DNA of 64,000 bases from NCBI RefSeq assembly GCF_040274945.1, contig NZ_JBEMAR010000010.1, forward strand, positions 71,051 to 135,050. The letters run 5' to 3'. The position numbers and the translations under genes were made by a program. Below the pieces are notes generated by a model that was given only the letters and a program-made list of their open reading frames with translations, was not told the DNA's origin and ran no database searches. Shown here piece by piece: positions 17,327 to 26,608 of the stretch. The DNA is from Carnobacterium_B sp040274945. GTDB taxonomy: Bacteria; Bacillota; Bacilli; Lactobacillales; Carnobacteriaceae. How positions within the stretch are numbered: the first letter of the stretch is position 1; every line of letters begins with the position of its first letter.

Positions 17327-19138
17327 ATGAAATACAGTATGACATGGGATCTTGAATCTATTTTCCCAGGCGGTAGCACTTCTCCTCAATTAAAAGAAAA
17401 ATTAGATACCATTCGAGGTCAGTTAGATGAGTTCACTCGTCTAGTTACTCAGTGGGATACAGAAGAAGACAGCCCATTGTTTAAAAGTTTGGCTGATATC
17501 TTACTGGTTCAAGAAGAACTATCAAAAGGACTTTCGCAAGTTTTCACCTTTATAGAAGCAGTTCAATCTGCGGATGTATCTGATAAACAGGCAGGAGCTA
17601 TTTTGGGACAAGTTTTTGAACTAAATAGTGCTTTTAGTACTCTTCAAACTATTTTAACAAAAAAAATGGTTGCTATACCGGATGATAAATGGAATGAATT
17701 AATTGACTTGCCTACTTTCAAAGTGATCGATTTCAGTTTAAATGAAACACGTACACAAGGCAAAGAATTGCTAAGTGAAGCAGAAGAAGCTTTGATCAAT
17801 ACGCTATCTATTGATGGGTTTCAAGGATGGAGCGACCATTACGATTCGTTAGTCGCAACAATTGAAATTCCTTTTGAAGACAACCAAGGACAAGTTCACC
17901 TTTTATCTGCCGGACAAGCTTACAATAAAATGAATACCGACCCTGATCCAGCCGTTCGTGAGCAATTATTCAGAAAATGGGAAGAAACATGGGGAAGTAT
18001 GGCTCCTTTATTTAGCGATACGTTAAATCATTTAGCAGGGTTTCGCTTAGCTGATTATAAAGCTCATGGTGTGAAAGATTTCTTGAAACGTCCATTAGAA
18101 TACAATCGGATGAAGCAAGAAACGTTAGATACAATGTGGAAAGCAGTTAGCGAGCAGAAACAACCCTTTATTGATTACTTAACTAGGAAAGCTGAATTAC
18201 TCGGAAAAGATAAGTTGTCTTGGCAAGATACGGAAGCACCCGTAATCATTGGGGATGCAACAGCTAAAGTCTACCCCTATGATGATGGGGCTGATTTTAT
18301 CGTTGAAAATTTCCGGAAATTTAGTGGGAAAATGGCTGACTTTGCTCAATATGCTTTTGATCATAACTGGATTGAAGCCGAGGACCGCACCGGAAAAAGA
18401 CCAGGTGGTTACTGTTCAGAATTACCGGAAAGTAAAGAATCTCGTATTTTCATGACATATGCTGAATCGCCTAGTGAAGTCTCGACTTTAGCACACGAAT
18501 TGGGTCATGCTTTTCATAGCCACGTAATGACTGATTTGCCAACTCTTAACCAGCACTATGCCATGAATGTCGCTGAGACAGCCAGTACTTTTGCAGAAAT
18601 GATTATAGCTGATGCTACCGTTAAAGAAGCCGCTTCAAAAGAAGAAAAAATCACTTTATTAGATACTAAAATTCAGAATGCTTTAGCCATGTTTTTAAAT
18701 ATCCATGCTCGTTTCTTATTTGAAACTAGCTTTTATAATGAACGTCAAAATGGAATTGTTACAGATGAGCGCCTCAGTGAATTAATGGAAGAAGCACAAA
18801 AAGAAGCTTACCAAAATTCATTAAGTGACTATCATCCTCATTTTTGGGCTAGCAAACTTCACTTCTTCATTGCTGACGTTCCTTTTTATAATTTCCCGTA
18901 TACTTTTGGTTACTTATTTAGTTTAGGAATCTATGCTCGTTCTTTAGAAGAAGGAACTGGTTTTGAAGATAAATACATCGCATTATTAAGAGATACAGCT
19001 TCTATGTCTACTGAGGACCTAGCTTTGAAACATTTAGCTGCAGACCTAACGAAACCTGATTTCTGGGAAGCTGGTATTGCCATCATGAAAACTGATGTCG
19101 CTACTTTTATGGAATTAACAGAAGAATACATTAAATAA
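17327..19138 (+). CDS. pepF: Oligoendopeptidase F (M3 family)
   Basis: Cytosolic zinc metallopeptidase that cuts oligopeptides of roughly 7-17 residues. The zinc motif HELGHAFH lies at about residues 389-396, with the third ligand Glu in NVAETASTFAEM. The F3-type N-terminal helical domain and C-terminal YAHHFWASKLHFF-like segment (DYHPHFWASKLHFF) are complete over 603 residues. A TATAAT box at 17289-17294 lies about 30 bases before the start, so the gene has its own promoter. It ends at a perfect palindromic terminator shared with the convergent lipid kinase. Confidence 0.95.
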   Translation: MKYSMTWDLESIFPGGSTSPQLKEKLDTIRGQLDEFTRLVTQWDTEEDSPLFKSLADILLVQEELSKGLSQVFTFIEAVQSADVSDKQAGAILGQVFELNSAFSTLQTILTKKMVAIPDDKWNELIDLPTFKVIDFSLNETRTQGKELLSEAEEALINTLSIDGFQGWSDHYDSLVATIEIPFEDNQGQVHLLSAGQAYNKMNTDPDPAVREQLFRKWEETWGSMAPLFSDTLNHLAGFRLADYKAHGVKDFLKRPLEYNRMKQETLDTMWKAVSEQKQPFIDYLTRKAELLGKDKLSWQDTEAPVIIGDATAKVYPYDDGADFIVENFRKFSGKMADFAQYAFDHNWIEAEDRTGKRPGGYCSELPESKESRIFMTYAESPSEVSTLAHELGHAFHSHVMTDLPTLNQHYAMNVAETASTFAEMIIADATVKEAASKEEKITLLDTKIQNALAMFLNIHARFLFETSFYNERQNGIVTDERLSELMEEAQKEAYQNSLSDYHPHFWASKLHFFIADVPFYNFPYTFGYLFSLGIYARSLEEGTGFEDKYIALLRDTASMSTEDLALKHLAADLTKPDFWEAGIAIMKTDVATFMELTEEYIK

Positions 19139-19147
19139 TAGCAAAGA

Positions 19148-19179
19148 ACTACGACAATCATTTAAATGATTGTCGTAGT
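19148..19179. terminator. Bidirectional terminator pepF / lipid kinase
   Basis: Perfect 32-base palindrome followed by eight T on the plus strand and T-rich on the minus strand. Confidence 0.92.
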
Positions 19180-19188
19180 CTTTTTTTA

Positions 19189-20094
19189 TTATTCTTTTGT
19201 ATCCTTTGGAACAAAAATAGTAATGTGGCTAGGTAAAACTTGAACATTAAGAGGAAGCTTATCCCCTTCATCTCCGTCAATATTGCTTATCACTTGATTA
19301 TCTTCTTCAGATACAGAGAGCTTTCCTGATTTAAACTTTTTATAAAAGGTTTCATTTGCATCAGTCGCATTTCCTGAGACTATTTTGGGAACTAACTTAA
19401 GCTTGTCCATTAACGTTTTACCTTTTAACACAATTAAATGTAAGTAACCATCATCAATTTTTGCATGGGGCAACATTTTTTTAAATCCTCCAACAGAATT
19501 CGTTAATGCGATTAGCACTAAACTAGATTCTTGTTCAAATACTTCATCGTCTAATTCTAATTTAAATGTATAACTTTGGCCATCGCTTAAAGCCTTTGCT
19601 CCTTCAATAAAGTAGGCTAATGAACCTAATCTTGTTTTTTGATCCGCACCTACGTTTTTAACAGCTTCAGGGATTTTCCCAATGGCAATGACATCAATAA
19701 AATAAGTATCGTTTACTTTACCAACATCTAGTTCTTTTGTGATGGCATCTGCCAGCATCCGAATAGCTGATGCTGGATCAAGCGGAATGCCCAAGGCACG
19801 GCCTAAATCATTAACTGTACCTAAAGGAATTATACCCAGTTTGGGACGATACTCTTCTTCGGCTAAGCCACTTATACTTTCATTAACGGTTCCGTCACCG
19901 CCCATCACAAAAATCGCTTCCACTCTTTCTTTAGCAGCAGATTTGGCAAATACTTCAGCATCCCCGCCTTTTTCTGTTTCCTTAAGTACAACTTCATCAT
20001 ATAAAGATTCTAAGGTTTCTAAAGCGAGCTTAGAATATTCATTCCCTTTTTCTCCCCCAGAAGAAGGATTTACGATCAATACAGCTTTTTTCAT
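19189..20094 (-). CDS. Diacylglycerol/lipid kinase (DagK/YegS family)
   Basis: ATP-dependent kinase of diacylglycerol or a similar lipid. The N-terminal motif NPSSGGEKG, nucleotide site GGDGTVNE (about residue 65) and PLGTVNDLGRALGI are the family hallmarks. The C-terminal beta domain includes DGYLHLIVL and NIDGDEG. At 301 residues it fits DgkB, which recycles diacylglycerol released during lipoteichoic acid synthesis. That role is attractive given ugtP-ltaA in this window, but close paralogues exist, so no gene symbol is given. Confidence 0.9.
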   Translation of the reverse strand: MKKAVLIVNPSSGGEKGNEYSKLALETLESLYDEVVLKETEKGGDAEVFAKSAAKERVEAIFVMGGDGTVNESISGLAEEEYRPKLGIIPLGTVNDLGRALGIPLDPASAIRMLADAITKELDVGKVNDTYFIDVIAIGKIPEAVKNVGADQKTRLGSLAYFIEGAKALSDGQSYTFKLELDDEVFEQESSLVLIALTNSVGGFKKMLPHAKIDDGYLHLIVLKGKTLMDKLKLVPKIVSGNATDANETFYKKFKSGKLSVSEEDNQVISNIDGDEGDKLPLNVQVLPSHITIFVPKDTKE

Positions 20095-20250
20095 TTTTCA
20101 TCAACCTTTCCTACTTCTAAATAAGACTTGTTTTTTTATATAGTTAGTTTAACTTAAGGTCGATACTATTGCTACAAAAAGGCATTTTTTAGTGAATAAA
20201 AAGCTTACTTTTACAAATAAACCAAACTATATGTATATATAAAACAATAA

Positions 20251-20283
20251 AAAAATTCGCTACCCAATGGATAGCGAATTTTT
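20251..20283 (-). terminator. Terminator after NlpC/P60 gene
   Basis: AAAAATTCGCTA/TAGCGAATTTTT arms with T runs on both sides. Confidence 0.85.
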
Positions 20284-20292
20284 TTATAAATT

Positions 20293-21714
20293 TTAGTAAC
20301 GTCCGTATCCTACAAGTTTAGGTCCCCAATAAGAAGAGCTAACTGAAGTGTAAGCAACGCCTGTACTACTTTGTGATCCAATAAATTGACCATTTCCTAC
20401 ATAGATTCCTACATGAGTAATTGATCCTCCGTCTTTGAAGAAAACTAAATCTCCAGGTTGGGGATTTGAAACCTTAGTAGAAGATGCATATTGTGCTGCT
20501 GCCGTACGTGGCAAAGTAATTCCAATTTTTGCAAAAACATAAGAAGTAAATCCAGAACAGTCAAAACCACTTGGTGTTGTTCCACCCCATAAATAAGGTG
20601 TGCCCATCACACTAGTTGCGTGTGATTGCAATTTGGACCAAGATGTACCACCACTTGTAGACGGTGCTGGCGTTGTTGGTTTAGGAGCCTCAGGTGTTTT
20701 TGCTGGTGCTTTAGTCTCTGTTTTAACTGGTGCTTTTGTTTCTGTTTTTGCTGGCGTTTTTGTTGAAGTAGATGCATTCTCAGTTTTCTTAGTCGTTTCT
20801 GTTGGAGTAGAAGCTGCCACTTCACTTTCTTCTACTACTTGAGATTCTTCAACAGATTCACTTGATTCTGCAACAACCACTTCTTCATTTTCAGAAGTTT
20901 CTTCTACAATTGGTTCTTCAGTTTCTTCTGCTTCATAACTTGCCAATACAGCTAACTCTGCTGCTTCTTGGGCAGCAGTATATTCTGCTACTTGACTTTC
21001 AGCTTCTGCTTTTTGAGCAATGTATTTATCTTTATCTGATTGTGCACTCGCTGTTTCAATTGCTAGTTGAGAAACCACAACTTCTTTTTCTAATAATTGT
21101 TGTTCCATTTCAGCTTTTGCATTTTCAAGTTGCGCTGCAAGAGCATTTTGTTGAACAATCGATTGTTCTGTTTTTTCTTTCTTTTCTACTACCGATTCTT
21201 TATCATCTGCTTGTGCTTGAACAAGATCTTTGTTTGCTTTTACTAAATCAGTGACTACATCTACTCGTCCAATTACGTCAGACATTGAATCAGCTTCAAT
21301 AACAAATTCTATGTAGTTTTTTGTGTCTCCATTGACTTGTACAGTACGAGCTTGATCTTCAAGTTGTTCACTACGTTGTGCAATTTTTTCTTCAAGAGCT
21401 TTAATTTCATTTTCTAAAGTTTGTTTTTCTTTTTGAGATGATTCAATTTCTGCTAATAACGAATCAGTTTTATTTTTGTTTGAATCGATTGAATTAGTAA
21501 TAGCTGCTAATTCTGCTTCTGTTTCGCTTGATTGAGTTTGTAAAGCATCAACTTTTTGTTGAGCTGCTTCAATTGCTTCTTGTGTTTGGGATACTTGTTG
21601 TTCAGATTCAGTAAGTTTATTTGTAGTGGTTTCAGCGCTAACGGCAGTTGGTAATATAAGAGAACTAAAGGTCATGGTTCCTAAGATTGCAATAGTTACT
21701 AATTTTTTATTCAC
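20293..21714 (-). CDS. Secreted NlpC/P60 peptidoglycan hydrolase with coiled coil
   Basis: Exported cell-wall hydrolase. A signal peptide (about residues 1-28, cut near VSAETTT) is followed by a long coiled coil (30-245), like that of PcsB/CwlO proteins that dock on FtsEX. A low-complexity linker rich in Glu/Ser/Val and KTETKAP-type repeats (about 250-350) leads to the NlpC/P60 domain. Catalytic Cys is in SGFDCSGFTSYVF, His in SITHVGIYVGNG. The 473 residues start at GTG with tttggagggg. It has its own terminator, and a likely extended -10 (TGCTATACT) lies near 21780. Confidence 0.92.
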   Translation of the reverse strand: MNKKLVTIAILGTMTFSSLILPTAVSAETTTNKLTESEQQVSQTQEAIEAAQQKVDALQTQSSETEAELAAITNSIDSNKNKTDSLLAEIESSQKEKQTLENEIKALEEKIAQRSEQLEDQARTVQVNGDTKNYIEFVIEADSMSDVIGRVDVVTDLVKANKDLVQAQADDKESVVEKKEKTEQSIVQQNALAAQLENAKAEMEQQLLEKEVVVSQLAIETASAQSDKDKYIAQKAEAESQVAEYTAAQEAAELAVLASYEAEETEEPIVEETSENEEVVVAESSESVEESQVVEESEVAASTPTETTKKTENASTSTKTPAKTETKAPVKTETKAPAKTPEAPKPTTPAPSTSGGTSWSKLQSHATSVMGTPYLWGGTTPSGFDCSGFTSYVFAKIGITLPRTAAAQYASSTKVSNPQPGDLVFFKDGGSITHVGIYVGNGQFIGSQSSTGVAYTSVSSSYWGPKLVGYGRY

Positions 21715-21849
21715 GTTTTTTACCCCTCCAAATTACGATTTGATTAAAAGTCTTTTTTAACCGATTTCTTAACGGACTTTAGTATAGCATAATCTATGTG
21801 ATAGAATCGTATCGTTTATATTACAACTGTGTGTCAAATAAAACGACTT

Positions 21850-22395
21850 TCATTTAAAAGAACAATTGTCGCTATGATCATTTATTAAACCTGCTGCTTC
21901 CATAAATGCGTAGCACGTTACTGGCCCAACGAATGAGAATCCTTTTTTTTTCATATCTTTAGATAAATTAGTGGATAGTTCAGTCTTAGCGGGCAGTTGT
22001 TCGAAGTTGTTAAAGTGATTTACAATTGGCTCTCCTTCTACAAATGACCAAATGTACTGATTAAATGAGCTGTATTCTTGTTTTACCTTTAAAAAAGCTA
22101 CTGCATTTTTAATAATAGAAGCTATTTTCAACTTATTTCTGATGATACCAGGGTTGGAAAGCAATTCTTCTATTTTCTTTTGATCATAATGACTAATTTT
22201 TTCTGGATCAAATCCATCTATTGCTTCACGGTAATTTTCTCTTTTAGCTAAAATAGTAGACCAACTTAATCCTGCTTGCATTGTTTCTAGAATCAGCAGT
22301 TCAAATAAAGCTTGATCATCGTGGAGAGGTTTTCCCCACTCTTCGTCATGATATTTCTTCATTAGATCCGTTTTTGCCCAACTGCACCTTTCCAT
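21850..22395 (-). CDS. tag: DNA-3-methyladenine glycosylase I
   Basis: Removes 3-methyladenine from alkylated DNA in base excision repair. The HhH-GPD-type Tag fold has the characteristic CSWAKTDLMKKYHDEEWGKPLHDD start, with Cys and His zinc ligands, and the substrate segment FVGPVTCYAFMEAAGLINDH at the C-terminus. At 181 residues it is full length. It is divergent from trhO, so the 130-base gap holds both promoters. Confidence 0.95.
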   Translation of the reverse strand: MERCSWAKTDLMKKYHDEEWGKPLHDDQALFELLILETMQAGLSWSTILAKRENYREAIDGFDPEKISHYDQKKIEELLSNPGIIRNKLKIASIIKNAVAFLKVKQEYSSFNQYIWSFVEGEPIVNHFNNFEQLPAKTELSTNLSKDMKKKGFSFVGPVTCYAFMEAAGLINDHSDNCSFK

Positions 22396-22524
22396 TAAAA
22401 CACATCCTTTTTTTTGAGGTATTGATTTCTATTATTTTATTAGTGTATAATGTATTGTTAGTATAGATTAACTTTCAGGTAGTCCGTCTACCTAGTGTTA
22501 TGAATCAAATTAGGAGGATTTACT

Positions 22525-23490
22525 ATGTCTAAAGATTACCGTGTTTTACTTTACTATAAATATGTTCATATCAAAAATCCAGAAGAATATACCGCAAAAC
22601 ATTTGGCGTTTTGTAAAGAAGTTGATTTAAAAGGAAGAATTCTAATTGCTGAAGAAGGTATAAACGGTACTATTGCAGGTACTTATGACCAAACACAACA
22701 ATACATTGATGAAATGCATGCTGATTCTCGTTTTTCAGACCTAGTTTTTAAAGTAGATGAAGAAGAACGTGCCCCTTTCAAAAAAATGTTTGTACGTCTA
22801 CGCCCTGAACTTGTATCTCTAAACTTAGAAGATGACATCGACCCTAATGAAGTAACAGGTGAATACCTAAACCCTGAAGAATTCCGTGAAGCTATTCTTG
22901 ATGAAAATACCATCGTCATCGATGCCCGCAATGATTATGAATACGATTTAGGTCACTTTAGAGGAGCCGTTCGTCCAGAAATCAGAACATTTAGAGAACT
23001 TCCTCAATGGATCCGTGATAATAAAGAACAATTCATGGATAAAAGAGTTGTAACTTACTGTACTGGTGGAATTCGTTGTGAAAAATTCTCCGGTTGGCTA
23101 GTTAAAGAAGGCTTTAAAGATGTTGGACAATTACATGGAGGAATCGCTACTTATGGAAAAGATTCAGAAGTTCAAGGTGATTTGTGGGATGGTCAAATGT
23201 ATGTATTTGATGAACGCATCAGTGTCCCAGTTAATCAAAAAGAACATGTAATTGTTGGTCGTGACTGGTTTGATGGCACTCCTTGCGAACGTTACGTGAA
23301 CTGTGCAAATCCAGCTTGTAACCGTCAAATCTTATCTTCAGAAGAAAATGAACATAAATATATGCGTGGTTGCTGTCATGAATGCCGTGTAGCACCTGCA
23401 AACTTGTATGTAAAACGCAACAGCTTAAGCCAAGAAGAGGTTGCTGAACGCTTAGCTGTAATTGGAGAAAAACTTCCAGCATCAGTATAA
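22525..23490 (+). CDS. trhO: tRNA uridine-34 hydroxylase, rhodanese family
   Basis: Oxygen-dependent enzyme forming 5-hydroxyuridine at the wobble position of tRNA (YceA/TrhO). An N-terminal acylphosphatase-like domain is followed by a rhodanese domain with catalytic Cys179 in VTYCTGGIRCEK. The C-terminal Cys-rich tail includes CANPACNRQI and CCHECRVAP. At 321 residues it is of family length. The site taggagga lies before the ATG. It ends at a symmetrical terminator facing the ABC operon. Confidence 0.94.
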   Translation: MSKDYRVLLYYKYVHIKNPEEYTAKHLAFCKEVDLKGRILIAEEGINGTIAGTYDQTQQYIDEMHADSRFSDLVFKVDEEERAPFKKMFVRLRPELVSLNLEDDIDPNEVTGEYLNPEEFREAILDENTIVIDARNDYEYDLGHFRGAVRPEIRTFRELPQWIRDNKEQFMDKRVVTYCTGGIRCEKFSGWLVKEGFKDVGQLHGGIATYGKDSEVQGDLWDGQMYVFDERISVPVNQKEHVIVGRDWFDGTPCERYVNCANPACNRQILSSEENEHKYMRGCCHECRVAPANLYVKRNSLSQEEVAERLAVIGEKLPASV

Positions 23491-23498
23491 TAAATTGA

Positions 23499-23531
23499 AA
23501 AAGAACGGAAACTAATAGTTTCCGTTCTTTT
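23499..23531. terminator. Bidirectional terminator trhO / ABC operon
   Basis: 15-bp arms AAAAGAACGGAAACT/AGTTTCCGTTCTTTT, T runs both ways. Confidence 0.9.
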
Positions 23532-23534
23532 TTT

Positions 23535-24338
23535 CTATCTTAGTATCAATGCATCTTCTGTAACTGTGTCCCCACTATTCTTTTGAAATAAAGCTAATAA
23601 GTCTGGTACAGTTAAGCGATTCTTTTCTTCCCCAGAAACATCTACTACTATCTTCCCATTATGAAGCATGATCAACCTTGTTCCATGAGCAATTGCATCT
23701 TCCATATTATGAGTGATCATCATCGCAGTCAATTTTTTTTCGTGGACAATTTTATCCGTTAACTTCAACACCATTTTACTAGTTTTAGGGTCAAGTGCTG
23801 CTGTATGTTCATCCAATAAAAGTAATTTAGGAGGGATAATTGTCGCCATCAGTAATGTCAAAGCTTGTCTTTGTCCACCAGATAATAATCCCACTTCCAT
23901 TTTCAATCTGTCTTCTAATCCTAATTCTAAAAATTTTAATTGCTCTTTGAAAATTTCACGTTGCTTATCTTTTACACCCAGTGTTAATCCTCTTTTTTTT
24001 CCTCTTTTAAAAGCTACCGCTAAATTTTCTTCGATTGTTAGTCGTGTCGCTGTTCCCATCTTAGTGTCTTGAAAAACTCGTCCAATATCTTTTGCTCTTT
24101 CGTTGGTTCTTTTATTGGTAGCCTCTTTTCCGTCCAATAAAACAGCACCTTCGTCTACTACATAGGTTCCAGCTACACTATTTAATAATGTTGACTTTCC
24201 AGCACCATTTCCTCCAATAATCGTAACAAATTCTTCTTTCTCGATCGTCAAATCTATTCCTTTTAGTACATGGTTCTCATTGACCGTGCCTACTTCAAAA
24301 CTTTTATGAATATTTCTTAATTCCAAAATTGCATTCAT
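23535..24338 (-). CDS. ABC importer ATPase (TrpZ-type)
   Basis: Nucleotide-binding subunit of the three-gene importer. Walker A GGNGAGKST (about residue 41), Q-loop region RVFQDTKMG, ABC signature LSGGQRQALTLLMA and Walker B LLLLDEHTAALDP are all intact over 267 residues. The start overlaps the permease stop by four bases. It closes an operon of lipoprotein, permease and ATPase, the layout known in streptococci as trpXYZ. The aromatic substrate is inferred from family and from the leader peptide upstream. Confidence 0.92.
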   Translation of the reverse strand: MNAILELRNIHKSFEVGTVNENHVLKGIDLTIEKEEFVTIIGGNGAGKSTLLNSVAGTYVVDEGAVLLDGKEATNKRTNERAKDIGRVFQDTKMGTATRLTIEENLAVAFKRGKKRGLTLGVKDKQREIFKEQLKFLELGLEDRLKMEVGLLSGGQRQALTLLMATIIPPKLLLLDEHTAALDPKTSKMVLKLTDKIVHEKKLTAMMITHNMEDAIAHGTRLIMLHNGKIVVDVSGEEKNRLTVPDLLALFQKNSGDTVTEDALILR

Positions 24339-25234
24339 ACTAATTCTGCTCCTTTCTTACCAACTCGTTTAGTCCTCCTTGGTTTCTTTTTCAATAAAGG
24401 AGTGGAAAGAGCAAGTGCTAGTACAATAGCTGAAAATAATTTGATATCTTGAGGTTGTACTCCTAATTGCAATACGAAGTCAATAATTAGGCGATAAACA
24501 ACTGCTCCAATCACAATGGTGATCAATCGTTTAGCAAAAGACAACCGATGGAAAATAACTTCGCCAATGATGATAGAGGCTAATCCAATGACAATCGTCC
24601 CGATTCCCATGCTGATATCTGCATAACCGTTGTTTTGGGCAATCAATGCGCCTGATAGAGCTATCAATCCGTTACACAACATGTACCCTACGATTTTCAT
24701 CGTATCTGTATGAATCCCATTTGCTTCACTCATAGCCTCATTATCTCCAGTAGAACGCAATGCCAATCCTATTTCAGTACTGAAAAATAAATACAGGACT
24801 AAAATAACTAAAACAATCGCTACTCCACCAACAACTAAAACAGCCATGCGATTTTCTAAGCCAAATGATTGTAAGGTGCGCATTAATGTATCTTGACCCA
24901 ACAAAGTAACATTCGCTTTACCTAATATCCTTAAATTAATAGAGTACAAAGCAGTCATCGTTAAAATCCCGGTCAGTAACGCAGGAATTTTAAGTTTCGT
25001 ATGCAATAAACCAGATACGATTCCTGCTAGCATACCTCCCATCAATGCCAATAGGCTAGCTAATAATGGTGAGATTCCTGAAACAATGGATACCGAACAA
25101 ATTGCAGCACCTAAGGGAAAACTTCCCTCTGCAGTTAAGTCTGCAATGTCTAAAATTCTAAATGTAAGATAAACCCCAATCGCCATAATCGACCATAAAA
25201 GTCCTTGCGAAATACTTGATAATATAATATCCAT
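24335..25234 (-). CDS. ABC importer permease (TrpY-type)
   Basis: Membrane subunit of the importer, branched-chain-type permease family, with about eight predicted helices across 299 residues. The segment DLTAEGSFPLGAA near the N-terminus and the cytoplasmic STGDNEAMSEANGI coupling loop are typical. I start at ATG 25234 because aaggag lies seven bases upstream; an ATG two codons earlier abuts the ribosome site. It lies 6-27 bases after the lipoprotein gene and overlaps the ATPase gene. Confidence 0.92.
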   Translation of the reverse strand: MDIILSSISQGLLWSIMAIGVYLTFRILDIADLTAEGSFPLGAAICSVSIVSGISPLLASLLALMGGMLAGIVSGLLHTKLKIPALLTGILTMTALYSINLRILGKANVTLLGQDTLMRTLQSFGLENRMAVLVVGGVAIVLVILVLYLFFSTEIGLALRSTGDNEAMSEANGIHTDTMKIVGYMLCNGLIALSGALIAQNNGYADISMGIGTIVIGLASIIIGEVIFHRLSFAKRLITIVIGAVVYRLIIDFVLQLGVQPQDIKLFSAIVLALALSTPLLKKKPRRTKRVGKKGAELV

Positions 25235-25260
25235 GCTCATGCTCCTTTATGTTTTACCCT

Positions 25261-26241
25261 TTAGTCAGGTAGTACGATACTTTCTGGGTCAATACCTAAT
25301 GATTTTGCCACTTCTTCATTAATAACCAATTCTAAATTAGTAGATGTTTCCACTGCCATTTCTGCTGGATCTGCATCGTCTTCAATAATTTTAAGAGCCA
25401 TTTTTGCTGTTTGACGTCCAAGTTCTTCATAATTGATTCCATAAGTCGCTAAACCCCCAGCTTCTACCATTTCCGCAGATCCTGGAACAACAGGCAATTT
25501 GTACTCTAAAGCAATTTCGCCAACTGTTGGCATTGTGCTAGCTAGCGTGTTATCCGTTGGAATGTATACAGCATCAACTTCTTGAGCCAACGTTGTCATG
25601 ACTTGTTGTACATCATTTGTAGTTGTGACTGTCAATACTTTCACTTCTACTCCTTCTGCCTCAATTGCCTCTTGTGCTAGATCAGCCTGGATTTTTGAAT
25701 TTGCCTCGCTAGAATTGTAGATAATTCCGATTGTCTCAGCATCTTGTGCTAACGACAACAGTAACGAAATTTGTTCTTCAATTGGAACCATATCGCTTGT
25801 TCCTGTCACGTTCCCGCCTGGTGCTTCATTATCAGCAACTAATCCCGCATCTACCGGATCTGTAACTGCAGTGAATAAAATTGGGTCTTCTTGGGTAATC
25901 GTTGCAAGTGACTGTGCAGCAGGTGTTGCGATAGATAAGATAACTTCATTGTCTCCAACTAAGCTTTCACTCATACTTTGCAAATTCGCTTGGTCTCCTT
26001 GAGCATTCTGATAGTTTAACGTCAAATTTTCTCCCTCGACGTATCCTGCTTCTTCTAACTCACTAACGAATCCTTTTCTTGCTTGCGTTAAAGAATCATG
26101 TTCCATATACTGCAAAATCCCAACATTTATCATTTCTGAATCTGCACTTTCACTTGTGTTTCCACATGCTCCTAATACTAAACCTGCAGTAACTGTTGCT
26201 AAACCTAAAATAACTTTTTTCTTCATTCCAATTGTTCTCAT
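25261..26241 (-). CDS. ABC importer substrate-binding lipoprotein (TrpX-type)
   Basis: Extracellular binding protein anchored by lipid. The signal peptide starts MRTIGMKKKVILGLA and ends in the lipobox LGAC, so Cys becomes residue 1 of the mature protein. The rest is an ABC_sub_bind (PF04392-type) periplasmic-binding fold with HDSLTQARKGFVSELEEAGY and ILSIATPAAQSL segments. The start at 26241 is chosen for aagggggat upstream; the open frame runs further into the leader terminator. The upstream leader holds a terminator and an aromatic leader peptide, so expression is probably attenuated. Confidence 0.92.
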   Translation of the reverse strand: MRTIGMKKKVILGLATVTAGLVLGACGNTSESADSEMINVGILQYMEHDSLTQARKGFVSELEEAGYVEGENLTLNYQNAQGDQANLQSMSESLVGDNEVILSIATPAAQSLATITQEDPILFTAVTDPVDAGLVADNEAPGGNVTGTSDMVPIEEQISLLLSLAQDAETIGIIYNSSEANSKIQADLAQEAIEAEGVEVKVLTVTTTNDVQQVMTTLAQEVDAVYIPTDNTLASTMPTVGEIALEYKLPVVPGSAEMVEAGGLATYGINYEELGRQTAKMALKIIEDDADPAEMAVETSTNLELVINEEVAKSLGIDPESIVLPD

Positions 26242-26290
26242 CTTTATATCCCCCTTATTTTTTAAACCTCTATGATTACATAAAACAAAA

Positions 26291-26328
26291 AGCACCCACT
26301 TAGAGATAGCCTTATCTAAGTGGGTGCT
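26291..26328 (-). terminator. Attenuator terminator before TrpX-type gene
   Basis: AGCACCCACTTAGA-type arms of about 17 bp with a short loop are followed on the minus strand by ctttttgtttta. It lies 50 bases before the lipoprotein start, inside the transcript. Confidence 0.9.
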
Positions 26329-26472
26329 TATTTTATGTAAAAATAAACAGTAAGTTATTTAATCCACCACTTAGATAAACTCTACGTGGCAAATATTCAG
26401 CAAATCAAACTGCTTCAGCCATCATAGATACAAACATTTCTGTTTCCTGTTTGCACCCATAACGAATTATGT

Positions 26473-26544
26473 CTACAAACAGCTTCTAAAATAGCTAAAG
26501 TAATATGTATTCAATTGTGTTTGGTTGATTAAATGATTGTCCAT
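26473..26544 (-). CDS. Leader peptide, 23 residues, Tyr/Phe-rich
   Basis: A short open frame directly after the operon promoter with a good ribosome site (gaggg, six bases before ATG). Its C-terminal half contains NTYYFSYF, three Tyr and two Phe in eight codons, then RSCL and a stop. The last codons form the 5' arm of a hairpin (CTGTTTG...CAAACAG, with an inner CATAA-TTCG-TTATG). A ribosome at the stop would block that hairpin, and one paused at the Tyr/Phe run would not. This is the expected arrangement for aromatic-amino-acid attenuation. Translation is not proven. Confidence 0.7.
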   Translation of the reverse strand: MDNHLINQTQLNTYYFSYFRSCL

Positions 26545-26579
26545 ACTAATCCCTCACAATAGTTAGATTTGTTTTTACA

Positions 26580-26608
26580 AGTATAAAAAATACAATGAGA
26601 AAAGTCAA
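26580..26608 (-). promoter_or_regulatory. Consensus sigma-A promoter of the importer operon
   Basis: TTGACT (26603-26608), 17-base spacer, TATACT (26580-26585), reading on the minus strand. One of the best promoters in the window. Confidence 0.85.

Noticed and set aside
20607..20842. Overlapping frames of 72-80 codons inside the NlpC/P60 gene and a repeat that could look like CRISPR
   Set aside because: They are shadows of the Lys/Thr/Ala-Pro linker; repeats are codon-level (KTETKAP), with no spacers.
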